DNA from: Silene latifolia
Lineage: Eukaryota > Streptophyta > Magnoliopsida > Caryophyllales > Caryophyllaceae
DNA length: 64,000 bases
Direction of reading: 5' to 3'
NCBI RefSeq assembly: GCF_048544455.1
Contig: NC_133537.1
Span: 64,486,134 to 64,550,133 of the forward strand
Shown: positions 22,892 through 33,954 of the stretch, in pieces
How the letters are laid out: each line of letters begins with the position of its first letter
How positions within the stretch are numbered: position 1 is the first letter of the stretch
Notes under the pieces: generated by a model
Databases searched by the model: none
Told to the model about the DNA's origin: nothing
What the model saw: only the letters and a program-made list of their open reading frames with translations
Program-made: the position numbers and the translations under genes

Positions 22892-23492
22892 TCAATACTA
22901 TATATTAATTCCAGAAACCAAGGGACTTCAATGTAATCAAAGAAAGTTATATAAATTAATTATACTATATAGTTTTAAATCAATAGCACCGTGTGATGGA
23001 CCCTATTAAGGGATCTCAATGCAAATATTATATAGTTTGGGTTAAAATTAAATTATATAGAAGCTTGGTAATTTTCTTAAACATGGTCAATTTCCTTAAA
23101 ATAAAATAATTAATTAAAATGGTCAATTTCCTTAAAATAAAATAAAAATTAGTATAAAGATGCACACTTATTCTGGTATTATTTATTATCATCATAAAAT
23201 TATATATTAAATTTAAAATCTATGAAATTTTATTAAACTTCATAGTTTATTAGATGTATAGAGATGTTAATTATTTAACATACAAAAATATAATAAGTAG
23301 ATTATAAATAATTCAAGTTAGATTCCATAATATATAATTCTTTCGATTTTGATTTCATGCATATATGTAATATATTTATATAAATATATAATCCTCTTAA
23401 AATTGCATGCCTAAGTAATAAAAGTAATTTCGTCAGTAAAAAAAAAACAATTCTAGTAACATTGTATATAGTTATATGATAGTAATCACTCA

Positions 23493-24455
23493 TTTTTTTT
23501 TTTTTTGCAAAAAATTATCATTTCATTTCATTAAGAAAGAAATTACAATGAGTTTTTGCAAAGCTATCCACTAGAGAAAAACACCTATACAATGTTAATT
23601 ACACAATCTCTCCTCTATGAGGCTATATTGGGGATGATGCTTCCACATAAGCAGACGGATAATGACAAAAAACTTGATTCTCCTTACAAGCCCAAGTACA
23701 GTATGAGAGTGTCCCTGAAAGATTCTGGCATTTCGTTCAGTCCAAATCTGATGAACAGAGGTAGTAAGAGACACATCAAACCAAGCTATCTGCCAGTCCC
23801 TAGTTCCTTTGAGAGGAAAGATCAGCTCATCATGAAGGGAGAGACCCAACCTCAGGTGACCCATCCATGCTAGAACCTGATGCCAAACTGAAGCAGAATA
23901 AGAGCATCTGAAGAACAGATGATCATGAGACTCCTCGTCATGTTCACAAAGGGAGCATGTGTTGACAAATTTGCGAGACCCCTAATCTTGAGATTATCAA
24001 TAGTAGCTAGTTGATTACGAACGACCATAGAGCAAACAATTCTGTGTCCAGGAATAATTTGAGAATGCAAGAGACCTTTGGTCCAAGAACCAGCAATGGG
24101 AGCATTCCTGAAAAAACCATAAACCTGTTGTAAATTTAACTTTGAACCAGACATCCAACTGTGAAGGAGATGCTGAGCTGCAGAGATAGAACCAGAGAGC
24201 TCCACCAATCTGTCTCTAGAAACTACAATACTCTTGAAACTGGATGGAAAATGAGCTTTGGAAGTAATATGCCAAATGTCCTCATGCTTAAGAATATAAG
24301 ACTGAACCCATCTACTCCATAAACCCTGATCAGAAGCAGAAATAGAATAGATCCATTTGATCAAGAGAGAATAATTCCAGGCTTCCACGTCTTTGATGTT
24401 AAAGCCTCCAGAAAACCAAGGAGAAGAAATATGGTGCCAGCTTTTAAAGACCATT
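23493..24455 (-). pseudogene. 5'-truncated LINE (L1-type) 3' end with poly-A, inside the Helitron
   Basis: On the minus strand, open blocks 24454-23870 and 23864-23595 (one frameshift apart) give the C-terminal part of a plant L1 ORF2. GGFNIKDVEAWNYSLLIKW is the conserved segment after the RT. WTKGLLHSQIIPGHRIVCS and NQLATIDNLKIRG belong to the zf-RVT domain, and the last block includes TERNARIFQG. The poly-A tail is the T run at 23493-23506 on plus. The 5' end near 24455 is truncated, as usual for LINEs. No convincing target duplication was found, so it may be a LINE insertion into the Helitron or a fragment captured by it. Confidence 0.8.
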
Positions 24456-24464
24456 CTTCTGGAT

Positions 24465-24690
24465 TAGTAAAAGTAACAATATTATCAACGAGATTAGTGA
24501 GAGCGGTAGAAACAACAACAGAAGTAGTGAAATAATCAATATTAATGCATCAATAGTGAAAGTAACAATAATTATGGCGGGAGTAGTGAAATTATCAATA
24601 TTAATACGGAAGTAGTGACAGTAACAATAATTATGCCGGGAGTAGTTAAAATTACTATGATTATGGGCAAGTAGTAAAATGTTATTACTA
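24465..24690. repeat. Short tandem repeat (about 60-bp period) in the Helitron 3' part
   Basis: Words gagtagtgaaat.atcaatattaat and gaagtagtgacagtaacaataattatgccgg alternate over about 3.5 units. This kind of internal minisatellite is frequent in plant Helitrons. There is no coding potential. Confidence 0.55.
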
Positions 24691-24896
24691 TTGTTTCATT
24701 AATAAGAGTAAAATATTTATAGCGGGTGTAGTGAATTTGTCTCAAAATTTATTTCATCATAATTTTAGGATACATTATAAAAAAATATATTAATGATAAA
24801 TTTATGCGTTATGCAACTTTAAGTAATTTTATTTAATGAAAAAAAAAATAATGGTAAGTAGAGGTAGCCCGGCCGGAGCCGGGCACCAATACTAGT

Positions 24897-26346
24897 TTAT
24901 TACAAATTCGAAAACCAACTCCATTGGTCCCTTGAACTTCAAGTGACACACCTCCTAAGGAAACACCGTCTTGATCGGAACTCCTTTCCGAATGGCTCCG
25001 TCTTTTGGAAACTCCGGAATCACAAAATAATAATAAAAATATATAACTATTCCTATTATACATTTGTAATAAAAATTTAAATCTATTAAATTAGAAGACG
25101 GTGATGCAAGATCACATTAAAATTACAACTGAATCGATATTCCCTTTCATTACGGGTAATACCAATTAAAAAACTAAGGCCATACTAAGATAAAATTACA
25201 TAATTCAAAATTACATAAATAAAATATGACATTCATCAATGAAATATTCAGCATTATAATATGTATATAACATACCAAATTAATGTGCCAAATCGCTCTA
25301 CTTAAATCTTATATCGTATATAATCCGATTTTATGGAAATTTGCGATTTTTAACTTATTAAAATCACAAAATAATACTAAAATCTAATTTTAGTCCAAGT
25401 TAATCACCCTAACATCTTAGGACTCAAAAATTAGTCATTACTCAATTTTTGACAATAATTCAACTTGATTAACATTCATGCTCATAATAGACCTTAAAAT
25501 CATAACTTTTTATGAAATAAATCCAAATTAAATTAGAATAATTTAAAATTTTGAATTTAAAATTTTTTAATATTCTGGAATAATTCCATGAGACTCATAA
25601 TGACAAAAATCAAGGTTAAAATTTTTGAATTTATTTCGAGAAAAATATAGTTGCTATTTATCGGTTTTATCAAATAAGACATCTAAAGCACATGAAAATT
25701 AATCTAATCAATGTTCCAACTTTAGATCTGATATGTGCGATAAAAATGCAACTTAAAATAATTTTCTCATGCCATGAAATTCGTTTAAGCTATTTTTGCT
25801 AAAATAGTAACTATTTATGTCATTTTTACACTAAAAATTCATAAATCATGCAAGATGAATCGTGTTCATCTCAAATTTTACACAAAGTGAGTAAAAGGTG
25901 CATGTGACAACATAGTAAAATTTCATGGCCTGTTTCGAAGTTTAACTAATTTTAACCATTTTACTTCCATTTATTTCATTTTTATCTCGTAAAAATTATA
26001 AATCATGCAAAATAAATCAAATTTATACGAAATTTTACATACAATAATTAAAATATGCATGTGGGGTCATATAAAAAAATCAAGGTCAGAAACAAAGTTT
26101 AACTATTTTTAGCACTTTAAACACCATTTTATACATTAAAATGTAATAAAATTACTAAAAATCTTTAAAATGAGCCAAAAATTACCATAAATCATCAAAA
26201 TGACCTAAATACATTTTAGGCCCAGAATACTTAACATGCAAAATAATTTCGTGGCTTAATCATATAAATCATAAATTTCAAGTTTTAATTTAGTCGGAAA
26301 AACTAAGCCGATTATGCATAGAATAACCTAAGCTCATGATACCACT
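24897..26346 (-). other. 5' non-coding region of copia A
   Basis: This is AT-rich sequence between the Helitron and the PBS with no ORF above about 76 codons and no recognised domain. It aligns by eye with 51860-53459 of copia B (shared block catggccttaaaatcat, repeated taaaaattcataaatcatgcaa words), showing a common long untranslated 5' leader. Four to five repeats of cattttta.actaaaaattcataaatcatg occur between 25820 and 26170. Confidence 0.6.
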
Positions 26347-27624
26347 TGAAAGGATTCATTAACCCCATGATAAAACTCATTTTAATTAGATCTAAATTAA
26401 TCATTGATTTAGTCTTTGTGAATCTAGTGCATGCCTAACTTAAAACAAGAATGAGAAGAAAACGGTTTTCTTACAATGGTGATGAGACGGAAATGGGCAC
26501 AAGCAATGACACCTTCCTATGCTTGTTCTTGAGCTCACTAACATGGGATGATCCTCCAAAACTCCATAGGTTCAATAATGTGAACACCTCCTCTTAGTTG
26601 CTCCAAGACAATCCCACAATATTAATATTATTATATACTAGATAATAATACTAATCTCCTTAAATAAATCTAATATTATGATTATTACTACGCTAGTAAT
26701 ATGTGTGTTTTATTAGATTTTATCTTGAACAATTTCTTTTGCTTTCTAACTATTAGAGAGAATAAGAGAGAAAATAGATGAATGAATATGAATCAAGTAT
26801 GAATGAAAAAATAAGAACAAACTCCTTGTTATTTTTTGCCATCGGGGGCGGGGTAGCATGGGTGCCAAAGGCCAATGCATGGCCTTTGCACTTTTCCTTT
26901 TTCTCTTATCAAAGAGTGTAGGGTTAGGGCTAAGACCATTAGGTAATAATTATGTCTTCTAGCAATTTATAAGACAATTAAATATCACCCTAAACACCCC
27001 ATGAAATCGGTCCATTCATAAGTATACATCCATTTTATTTTGTCAAATGTCAATTGTCACAAACAACATATCACATGTAGCATGTAACATGTAATTGATA
27101 ATATTAATGCATATTTAACAATTAAATATCATTATATAAATTAATCAAATTACATATTATAAATTATCTAGTAATTCATAATAACATGTGTATAAAATGG
27201 GTTATGTTAATATAATTCACAATATTTTGTAATTATAATTAACCATTTATTCTTTTCTTAATTGTTTCATAAACAATAATTAATTTTAGTAATAAAGCAT
27301 TTTAACTACTAAAATGAATCTTATTTAATCAAATTACAATAAGATATAACATTCTTCTTATATATCAATTTGTTCAATTTAAGGATTTAATCAATCTGTA
27401 TCGTCATACAATCGATTTAACTTTTACAATTGAGGGAATCGTCCTTTAGGAGTGACCTTAAGGGATCAACTGACCACCACTGTCAGACGACAGTAATGTC
27501 AAACTCTAGTCAGCCATAATGTTGATCAGTTGATTATATATTAATATTGAATCATCCCTTGTGTATTCTTATCATGAGTTTCAATAATGTGATCGCACCA
27601 TTGTTGAGGACACCTACTCCAACA
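26347..27624 (-). repeat. 5' LTR of copia A (1278 bp)
   Basis: On the minus strand it starts TGTTGGAGTAGGTGTCC at 27624 and ends ...AATCCTTTCA at 26347, two bases before the PBS. It contains an extra segment of about 150 bp (27163-27312) relative to the left LTR. Confidence 0.9.
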
Positions 27625-27629
27625 GGAGA

Positions 27630-28036
27630 TGATTGTGGAACAGTTGTTTTGAAATTGTTGTATTTCGTCTTATTTTGATTATGCATTTAAATGACCCCGT
27701 TGTTGTTTTGTAAATCTGTGGTGATCCATTCGTGGATAGTGAGCAGATTGTGACAGGTGATGATTGCCTTTAGCTACGGGGACGAGATGGGGAGTCATCA
27801 CTTCGAGTCTAGCTTCCGTTGTTACGAGTTTAGCTGTTTTGATTTCAGTTGTATTGAGTTTAGAAAACATTTCTTTTGAGTTGGTTTTAAGACATTGTAA
27901 CCGTTTAAACAGTATACTTTAGTAAATGTTGTGGAATGGCTTCTTTTGATATAATATCCTCGATTAACCGAGATGGTAACTGTCTCTCATGCTAGGGTGG
28001 TCCTTGGTAAGGCACCTTGGTATGTGGGGGTGTTAT
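27630..28036 (+). repeat. Tekay LTR, second part
   Basis: This continues the LTR begun at 16015 and ends gggggtgttata (28025-28036); the terminal CA has become TA. A PBS follows at 28040, so this end behaves as the 3' edge of a 5' LTR, while the start of the same LTR at 16015 follows a PPT as a 3' LTR does. Confidence 0.85.
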
Positions 28037-28813
28037 AAAGTGGCATCAAAGCGACGATTCTGGAACCTAAAACCAATGAACCTAATGAACAAAGGGAGTC
28101 TAAATAAAATGAATCCGGGGAGATTTGTTTGGAGCTACCGCAAGGACTTGGGAGACGTTCTGAAGTCGCATTGACGCCCTTACAATCTCAAGCCGGTCAA
28201 CATGGGGGTATCTTGGGGATCGTTATGTGTTTAAAGTTACGTGTGTTGTACTTGTAGCTGTGATTCTTGTGGAGTTGTTCGATGAAATGAAAAAGTAAAT
28301 TGCGTAGTTGAACATGATAGACTTTGAGCATGATGTATGATTTATTACTTGGCTTTTAAAAGGGTAGTAAAGTGTTGAGATATCGAATTGCATGTTTAAG
28401 TATGTTCTCGTAAGTATATAGCTTCTTTTTGGCATGACTCGGCCGAGCAGGGCGGGTACTCGACTGAGTAGGGGATACTCGGCCGAGTAACTAAGCGCTC
28501 GACCGAGTGTTCATTTGTGTGTATGAAGCAGTAGCTACTGGTTGTGATCACTCGGCCGAGCAAGAGCGGTACTCGACCGAGTGAGGCATACTCGGCCAAG
28601 TAACACGTATACTCGACCGAGTGTGTTTTATGTGTTTTTGAGGTTGACTACTGGAGTGGAATACTCGGCCGAGTAGTATCATTACTCGACCGAGTAGTCC
28701 TTACTCGACCAAGTATTTCATAATACTCGGCCGAGTACATCTTTGGCGGAGGTTTTTGTTTATTTTGAGCCGTAGGCTATGTGCTTACGTTTCTTTGGTC
28801 ATATCAGCTCAAA
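28037..28813 (+). other. PBS and leader of Tekay copy E2
   Basis: The PBS is TGGCATCAAAGC (28040-28051), a two-mismatch form of the initiator tRNA-Met site TGGTATCAGAGC, followed by the group-typical gacgattctggaacc. The leader contains twelve ctcggccgag-type palindromes (28437-28737) and ends 77 bp later at the gag ATG. Confidence 0.8.
28437..28737. repeat. Array of twelve 12-14-bp palindromes (ctcggccgag type) in the E2 leader
   Basis: Twelve copies of a TACTCGGCCGAGTA-like word occur in 300 bp. The centre alternates between GGCC and GAC(C/T) for the first ten copies. Spacers are 4-40 bp and unrelated. The same word family occurs six times in U3 of this element (16043-16192) but not in the other families of the window. 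Confidence 0.8.
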
Positions 28814-29553
28814 ATGCCGCTAAAGAGGTTAGCTGCATACATCCAAGCTTCTGAGATGTCTGTGGATGAGATTGCCCGTATGATTTAGCAGCAAGATGCG
28901 CTCATGGAGGCACTCAAGAACGTGGGTAAGGGAGGTGAAAAACCGGTGGACGCATCCCAACTTAACACCACCATTTCTCGCTTAAACCCCTCTACTTATG
29001 AGGGCACTGGTGAGCCTAAGCTGCTCGATAACTGGCACCGAGAGATAGAGAGTCTTCTTAAGATTGTGAAGTGTCTGTCGGAGATGGCGGTAGAACAGGT
29101 TGCGTTTTACCTGAGAGGTGAGGCTGGGGTCTGGTAGCAGAACGTGAAAGAGGATGCCAGAGCATACTACAAGGACCAGGGATATGATGTTATACCGTGG
29201 GCAGGCTTCAGAGCGCTATGGAGGAGCATTTTGTGCCGGAACACATCCGTCACAAGCTGAGAGCTGAGTTTGATTCTTTCACCATGGCTGACGATATGAC
29301 TGTCACTAAGTACTATCACCGGTTCCTAGAGTTGTCACGCTACGCAGAGGATATGCAGTTCGGTCAACGGGGTTTCGCTCTTCGTTTCGAAAAGGGGTTG
29401 GCACCAAAGATCATGGATAGACTACCAGCTGGGGTACTTACCGATCTGAAAGAGGTATATGCATGAGCTGGGCATGCTGAGAGGTTGGTGGACTTGGCCA
29501 AGGAGGCTAAGGAAAGGAATGCTAAAAAGAGGAAGGCGGGGAATGAGAGCGGC
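28814..29553 (+). pseudogene. gag: Tekay gag, N-terminal part (copy E2)
   Basis: The start is the ATG at 28814 (MPLKRLAAYIQ). The frame is interrupted by TAG (28883-28885 region) and TAG after EAGVW (29135-29137), then a one-base frameshift to a block open from 29197 (EEHFVPEHIRHKLRAEF, then FDSFTMADDMTVTKYYHRF and LEKGLAPKIMD-like sequence). These are the retrotransposon-gag domain landmarks of Tekay/Del elements. SIRE element C then interrupts at gcggc; the zinc knuckle lies beyond it at about 43390. Gag would form the particle that houses reverse transcription. Confidence 0.88.
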
Positions 29554-31454
29554 TGTTGAACCATATAGAATATATGTTTATGTTTTGATGATGTCAAGAG
29601 TGCTTTATATTTTATATACTCATTGCGCGTAATTGTTTGTTTAGTCTTTTAGATTGGACTTACTAATCGCAAGCATTAAGGCATTGTGACGGAAGTATGA
29701 TGCGTTTATATTATGATCAAGCCCTCAATCAAGGATCAAGATATTACAAGATATTGAAGAACTATTCAAGCATTCATGAGAAGATGAAGCTCGATTAAAG
29801 ATTTATCAAGCTTGAATAATGAAGTAGCCTACGCTCGAAGATCTCCTAACGAAGATTAGAATAGCGTAGGTGATTATCTCGTAATGGTAACGTAAGAATG
29901 GACTTCTTACATTAGTAAAGTTATGGCCTCACAGCTATAATATTACTTATATAAGAGCTCAATGTTATAGCTCTTCTACTATAACATTGAGATGTGAAGT
30001 TTATAAAATACACGACAAAATAGTTTTTTAATTGTTTATGGAAAACCGTTTTAAATGTTTTAGCAAAAAGTATTTATTTTACAAGGAAGCCCATATTCAT
30101 ATTAAGCGTGATTTTATTTTAAACCTATAATTAGTAGTCATGTTGAATCAACTTATGAGTTGAGTCATAATACTAATTAGGGTTTCTAATATCATACACT
30201 CTTAAACCCTAAATCTAACCTAATATCAAGCTAGGGTTTTCACGAAAAACAAGGCATATGAGCAGTGTTGATTTCGTGTAAGCTTAATAATATAAGTTGA
30301 TCTTTGTTAAGATTTTATTATCTAGAATTATCTTAACATATCTTTTATATTTAACTTGATTTGGTTATATATGATAAGGACATTTTTGTTATGGAAAATC
30401 TTATCATATCTTAAGATTTAAGGAAACGATAATAGGAGAATAATTGATAAAATTATCTTTTGGTTATTCTCTATTATTTCCTAAATATTTTAAGGAAAGA
30501 AATAATAAGATATGAGTTGTTTACATATCTTATATTTCGGCTATTTAGGGTTTAAGGAAAATATATTAAGTATATATTTGACTGGATTATCTTATAATTA
30601 TCCTATATCTTTTCTAAGAGATTGCTTAAATAAAATAAGGAAGGTTGTTATGATTTTTCCTTATTATCATTCGGCATATCTAGGCATTAAGGAAAGAATA
30701 TTTGGCGAATATATGATAAGATAATCTATTAACAACTTATATCTTTTCTTAAGATTTTATGGATAAAAATAATAAGATATGATTCTATTTCCATATCTTA
30801 TTATTTCGGCCTCTAGGGTTTTGAAAAAACCGAGTGCCATGCTTCCTCCTTTGTTATAAATACTCTACTCTTTGCTACATTCAAAAGTAAGACCTTTGAA
30901 CATAACTTTCATATATTTTCTAAAAGCAAAAACCGTGTTTTAGAGCAAAAACCGTTTTGATATTTTTCGAAAAAGGTCGTGTGATTTATAAACTTGTGCA
31001 TTCGTTCTTATTGTTATCGTTATAAGATAATAGTGCTTTAATTAATTTCTTACTCGTTCATTAACGTGAACTTTTAGTAGAATCATTAAGTGCTTTCTTA
31101 TTAGCGTAAGTTAGTCACTCGAGTATTTAACGGTACTCATTGAGTTATAGTTAGAGTTAGTTGTACGAGTTGGGTTAGTAAATTTGTAATCCGTAGAAAG
31201 GTACTAAATTTATTAATCGAGAATAGTGGACGTAGGTTTCGATTTGTGAAACTGAACCACTTCAAAAACCGTGTGTCTCCTTCTCTTTCGTTCGTTTGTT
31301 TACTTTGTTCTTACTTGATCATTAGTTAATTAGTTAAAGTTTAATCAATAAACTTTAAGTAATTAATTATATTCATACAATCAAAGAAGTTTTAAAAACT
31401 TTTAAAAACTCAATTCACCCCCCTCTTGAGTATTTTGGATCGATAGACTCTTCA
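29554..31454 (+). repeat. 5' LTR of SIRE element C
   Basis: It starts TGTTGAACCATATAG and ends gatagactcttca. A TATA box TATAAATA is at 30855-30862 (42656-42663 in the other LTR), placing the likely RNA start about 30 bp downstream. Around 29930-29990 there are complementary arms built from agctataacatt / aatgttatagct. Confidence 0.95.
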
Positions 31455-31560
31455 ATTGGTATTAGAGCCTCGTGCTCTTGATTGCCTAACCGTAAAGAGG
31501 CCGATCTGTCTATCTTTATTTATCTTATCGTTTTATATTCCGATGCCTATCACGTGATAA

Positions 31561-33942
31561 ATGGATTCCAAATACCTCAAGTGTCCCGTCTTTGATGGGA
31601 AGAATTATGGGTTATGGAAAAACAAGATGACTCACTATGTGAAAGGTCATGATTGGGAGTGTTGGAGGATTATCCAAAACGGACCAAAAAAAATTCTAGT
31701 TACATCCGCTGAAGGCACTACCTATGAGAAGAAGGAAGACGACTATGTCGAGGCCGACTACAAGAAAGCCGAAAAGAACTCTAAAGCAATAAGTCTATTA
31801 CAAAACGGAATGACTTCTACAGAGTTCGATCAGTTTTCCTCGTGTTCAACGGCCTAGGAGATATGGGATGGGCTTGACCTAGCTTATGAAGGTGCTTCCA
31901 TTATTAGGAAGCACCGTATAGATTTGCTAATGCAAAAATATGAGCTTTTCATAATGGAGCCTAATGAGTCATTGGATAGTATGTCCGCAAGGTTTTCAAG
32001 ATTATAAATGAACTGAAAAACCTAGGAAGGAAGTTCAGTACCGAGGACATTGAAAGGAAAGTTCTTAGGAGCCTGACTAAAAAGTGGCGTGCCAAAGTCA
32101 CAACAATGGAGGAATCACGAGATCTTGAAAACTTATCCTACCAAGAACTCATTGGTGCTCTCATGGCCCATGAAATTACTTTAAACGCCAATGACGCTGA
32201 ACCAAGTAGAGGTAAAAGTATGGCTTTGAAAAGCGAAGATGTTAACTCCGACATAGAAGATGAAACTGTTTTGTTTGCACGTCGTATTAAAAATAGGATC
32301 TTTAAAAACAAGCAAACAAAGTATACTTCTAACAACAAGAAGTCCTTTAACAAGAAAGCAACAGAATCAAAATCGTCATTTACTAATAGAGGTTGCTTCA
32401 AGTGTGGAGAATCTGATCACAGGATTAAGGATTGTCCCACTTAGAAGAAAATTAAGGACAAGGCTCAAAGAAAAAGACGAAGAAAGAATTCAAGCAAGTC
32501 ATGTTGGCGTCATGTTGGGGAGATCTTGACACAGAAGATGATGAGGAGTCAGAAGATGAAGAAGTTGCTCATCTTTGCTTAAGTAGCGTCAGTCTTGACC
32601 CATTTTCTAACAATGATAATGATAGCTTGGACTCTCGCTCAGATTATTGCTTTTCTAGGAGAATCAGATGAAGATGACGATGATGAGGTAAGTTACTTTG
32701 AACTTAAGAAAGGAGTTAAGAAACTATCTAGAAATGCCTTGATTGAATACTTTGAACATTGCCTTGATAAATGTCATGAACAGGACTTGGAATTAAAAGA
32801 TATGAAGGAACAGATTCTTGATATGGCAGAGGAGAATCATACTCTAAAGGCTAAAGCTAAGAATTTGAAATCTAAGGTTATAGCTGATAAAGCTACAACA
32901 TTAGATTCTGCTATGGCTGAAAAGAAGTAATTAGAGTCCAAGGTTATAGCTAATAAAGCTATAACTGATAAAGCTATAACTTCAGACCTAATGCTTAACA
33001 TTAAGCACCTTCAAGCCAAAGTTATAGCTAATGAAGCTATAACTTTAGAACTTAGAAAAGCCAAGGAACTTCTTGAAACTAAAATCACATCTGATGAAGC
33101 AGTGATTTTAGACCAGAAGAAAGAAATTGATTCTCTTACAAAGCAATTGAAAGAATCTAAAACTGAGATGATCAATGTTAATAAACAACACTCAGATGTT
33201 GTACTTATTCTTAACAAAAGGTTCCAAGACATTCGTGACAAATATAAGAAGGAGAATGACATGGATCACACAAAATGTCTTGAAGAAATTAAGAACCTAA
33301 AAGACTTACTTCTTCACGCAAGAAAGGTCTATGATAAGTGGGAAGGTAGCACAAAAGTCCTAAACTTCCTAACCGAACAATCTGACAATAATATGAAGAT
33401 GGGGTTAGGACATGAGTGCTACAGCCGTAGAGATCACTCTAAATGCAAATCAACACCTTCGGATTTTGATTTTAGAAAAAGGAAATATGCTGATCTTCCT
33501 GAATATCTGATTTGCAATTACTGTAGTCATACGGGTCACATCCAAAACAATTGTGTAAAAAAAGCTCATCATATACATAAAAATACCGACCATGTTAAAA
33601 CGGCTGACACAACTGTCGAGGATAATAAATCATCCATAGATGAACAAAAACGAAGAAAGAAACAATAACTTTCGTTGGTTCTACGACATGGCCTTTGACT
33701 ACACCAAGAAACCTAGCACTTCACAAACTCCTTGTCAACCTAAACAAAGTAATTCTAACCACAAGGAGAATAGTCATGTAAGACCTAGAGAAATCCCTAA
33801 ACCTAGAACTCCTCCTAAACAAAACTACCCAAGGTTTAGAGAAACGACCATTAGACAAGTTTGGGTATGAAAGGATTTAGTATATAGAGTAACTAACCAT
33901 AAGGGACCCAATCTAGCTTGGGTACCTAAAAACTGTATCTAA
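31561..33942 (+). pseudogene. gag: gag of SIRE element C
   Basis: The start is ATG 31561 (MDSKYLKCPVFDGKNYGLW), the usual SIRE gag beginning. The reading is broken by TAG 31855, a one-base loss near 32005, TAG 32442, a frameshift near 32500, TAA/TAG near 32928 and a frameshift near 33660. A first zinc knuckle is CFKCGESDHRIKDC (about 32396-32440). A coiled-coil segment follows (about 32690-33320), rich in K/E/L with repeated KVIADKA-ITL blocks. A second knuckle is CNYCSHTGHIQNNC (about 33513-33555). The frame ends with TAA at 33940. Gag forms the virus-like particle; knuckles bind RNA. The repeat blocks coincide with inverted-repeat DNA words shared with the LTR. Confidence 0.88.
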
Positions 33943-33954
33943 TCCTTTCTGCAG

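Larger units (their letters stand above)
22892..24896 (+). mobile_element. Non-autonomous Helitron (2005 bp) with LINE fragment
   Basis: Helitrons transpose by rolling-circle replication and insert between A and T without duplication. The 5' end is TC followed by AATACTATATATTAATTCC (22892), preceded by A. The 3' end has a 7-bp-stem hairpin GCCCGGC-CGGA-GCCGGGC (24867-24884) then ACTAGT (24891-24896, CTRRT-type end) followed by T. Copia B has the empty counterpart: gaaaatcaaataatct... near 51841-51855 runs straight into the block equivalent to 24897 onward. There is no Rep/helicase coding, so it depends on other copies. Confidence 0.85.
16947..27624 (-). mobile_element. Ty1-copia element A (10.7 kb), minus orientation, defective, carrying a Helitron
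   Basis: The ends are TG...CA with the 5-bp duplication ggaga at 16942-16946 and 27625-27629. The minus-strand order is LTR 27624-26347, PBS TGGTATCATGAGC (plus 26332-26344), internal region, PPT aagtgggagatt (plus 18084-18095), LTR 18083-16947. No intact ORF remains; only short reverse-transcriptase remnants are legible (19430-19930). The element shares 3' and 5' non-coding blocks with copia B, so the two are one family or sister families. Without the Helitron its internal part is about 6.3 kb, close to B's 6.15 kb. Confidence 0.92.

Noticed and set aside
28437..28737. Regularly repeated short palindromes resembling a CRISPR array
   Set aside because: The context is a plant retrotransposon leader, spacers vary from 4 to 40 bp and there are no cas genes. 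It is a dyad array in E, not CRISPR.
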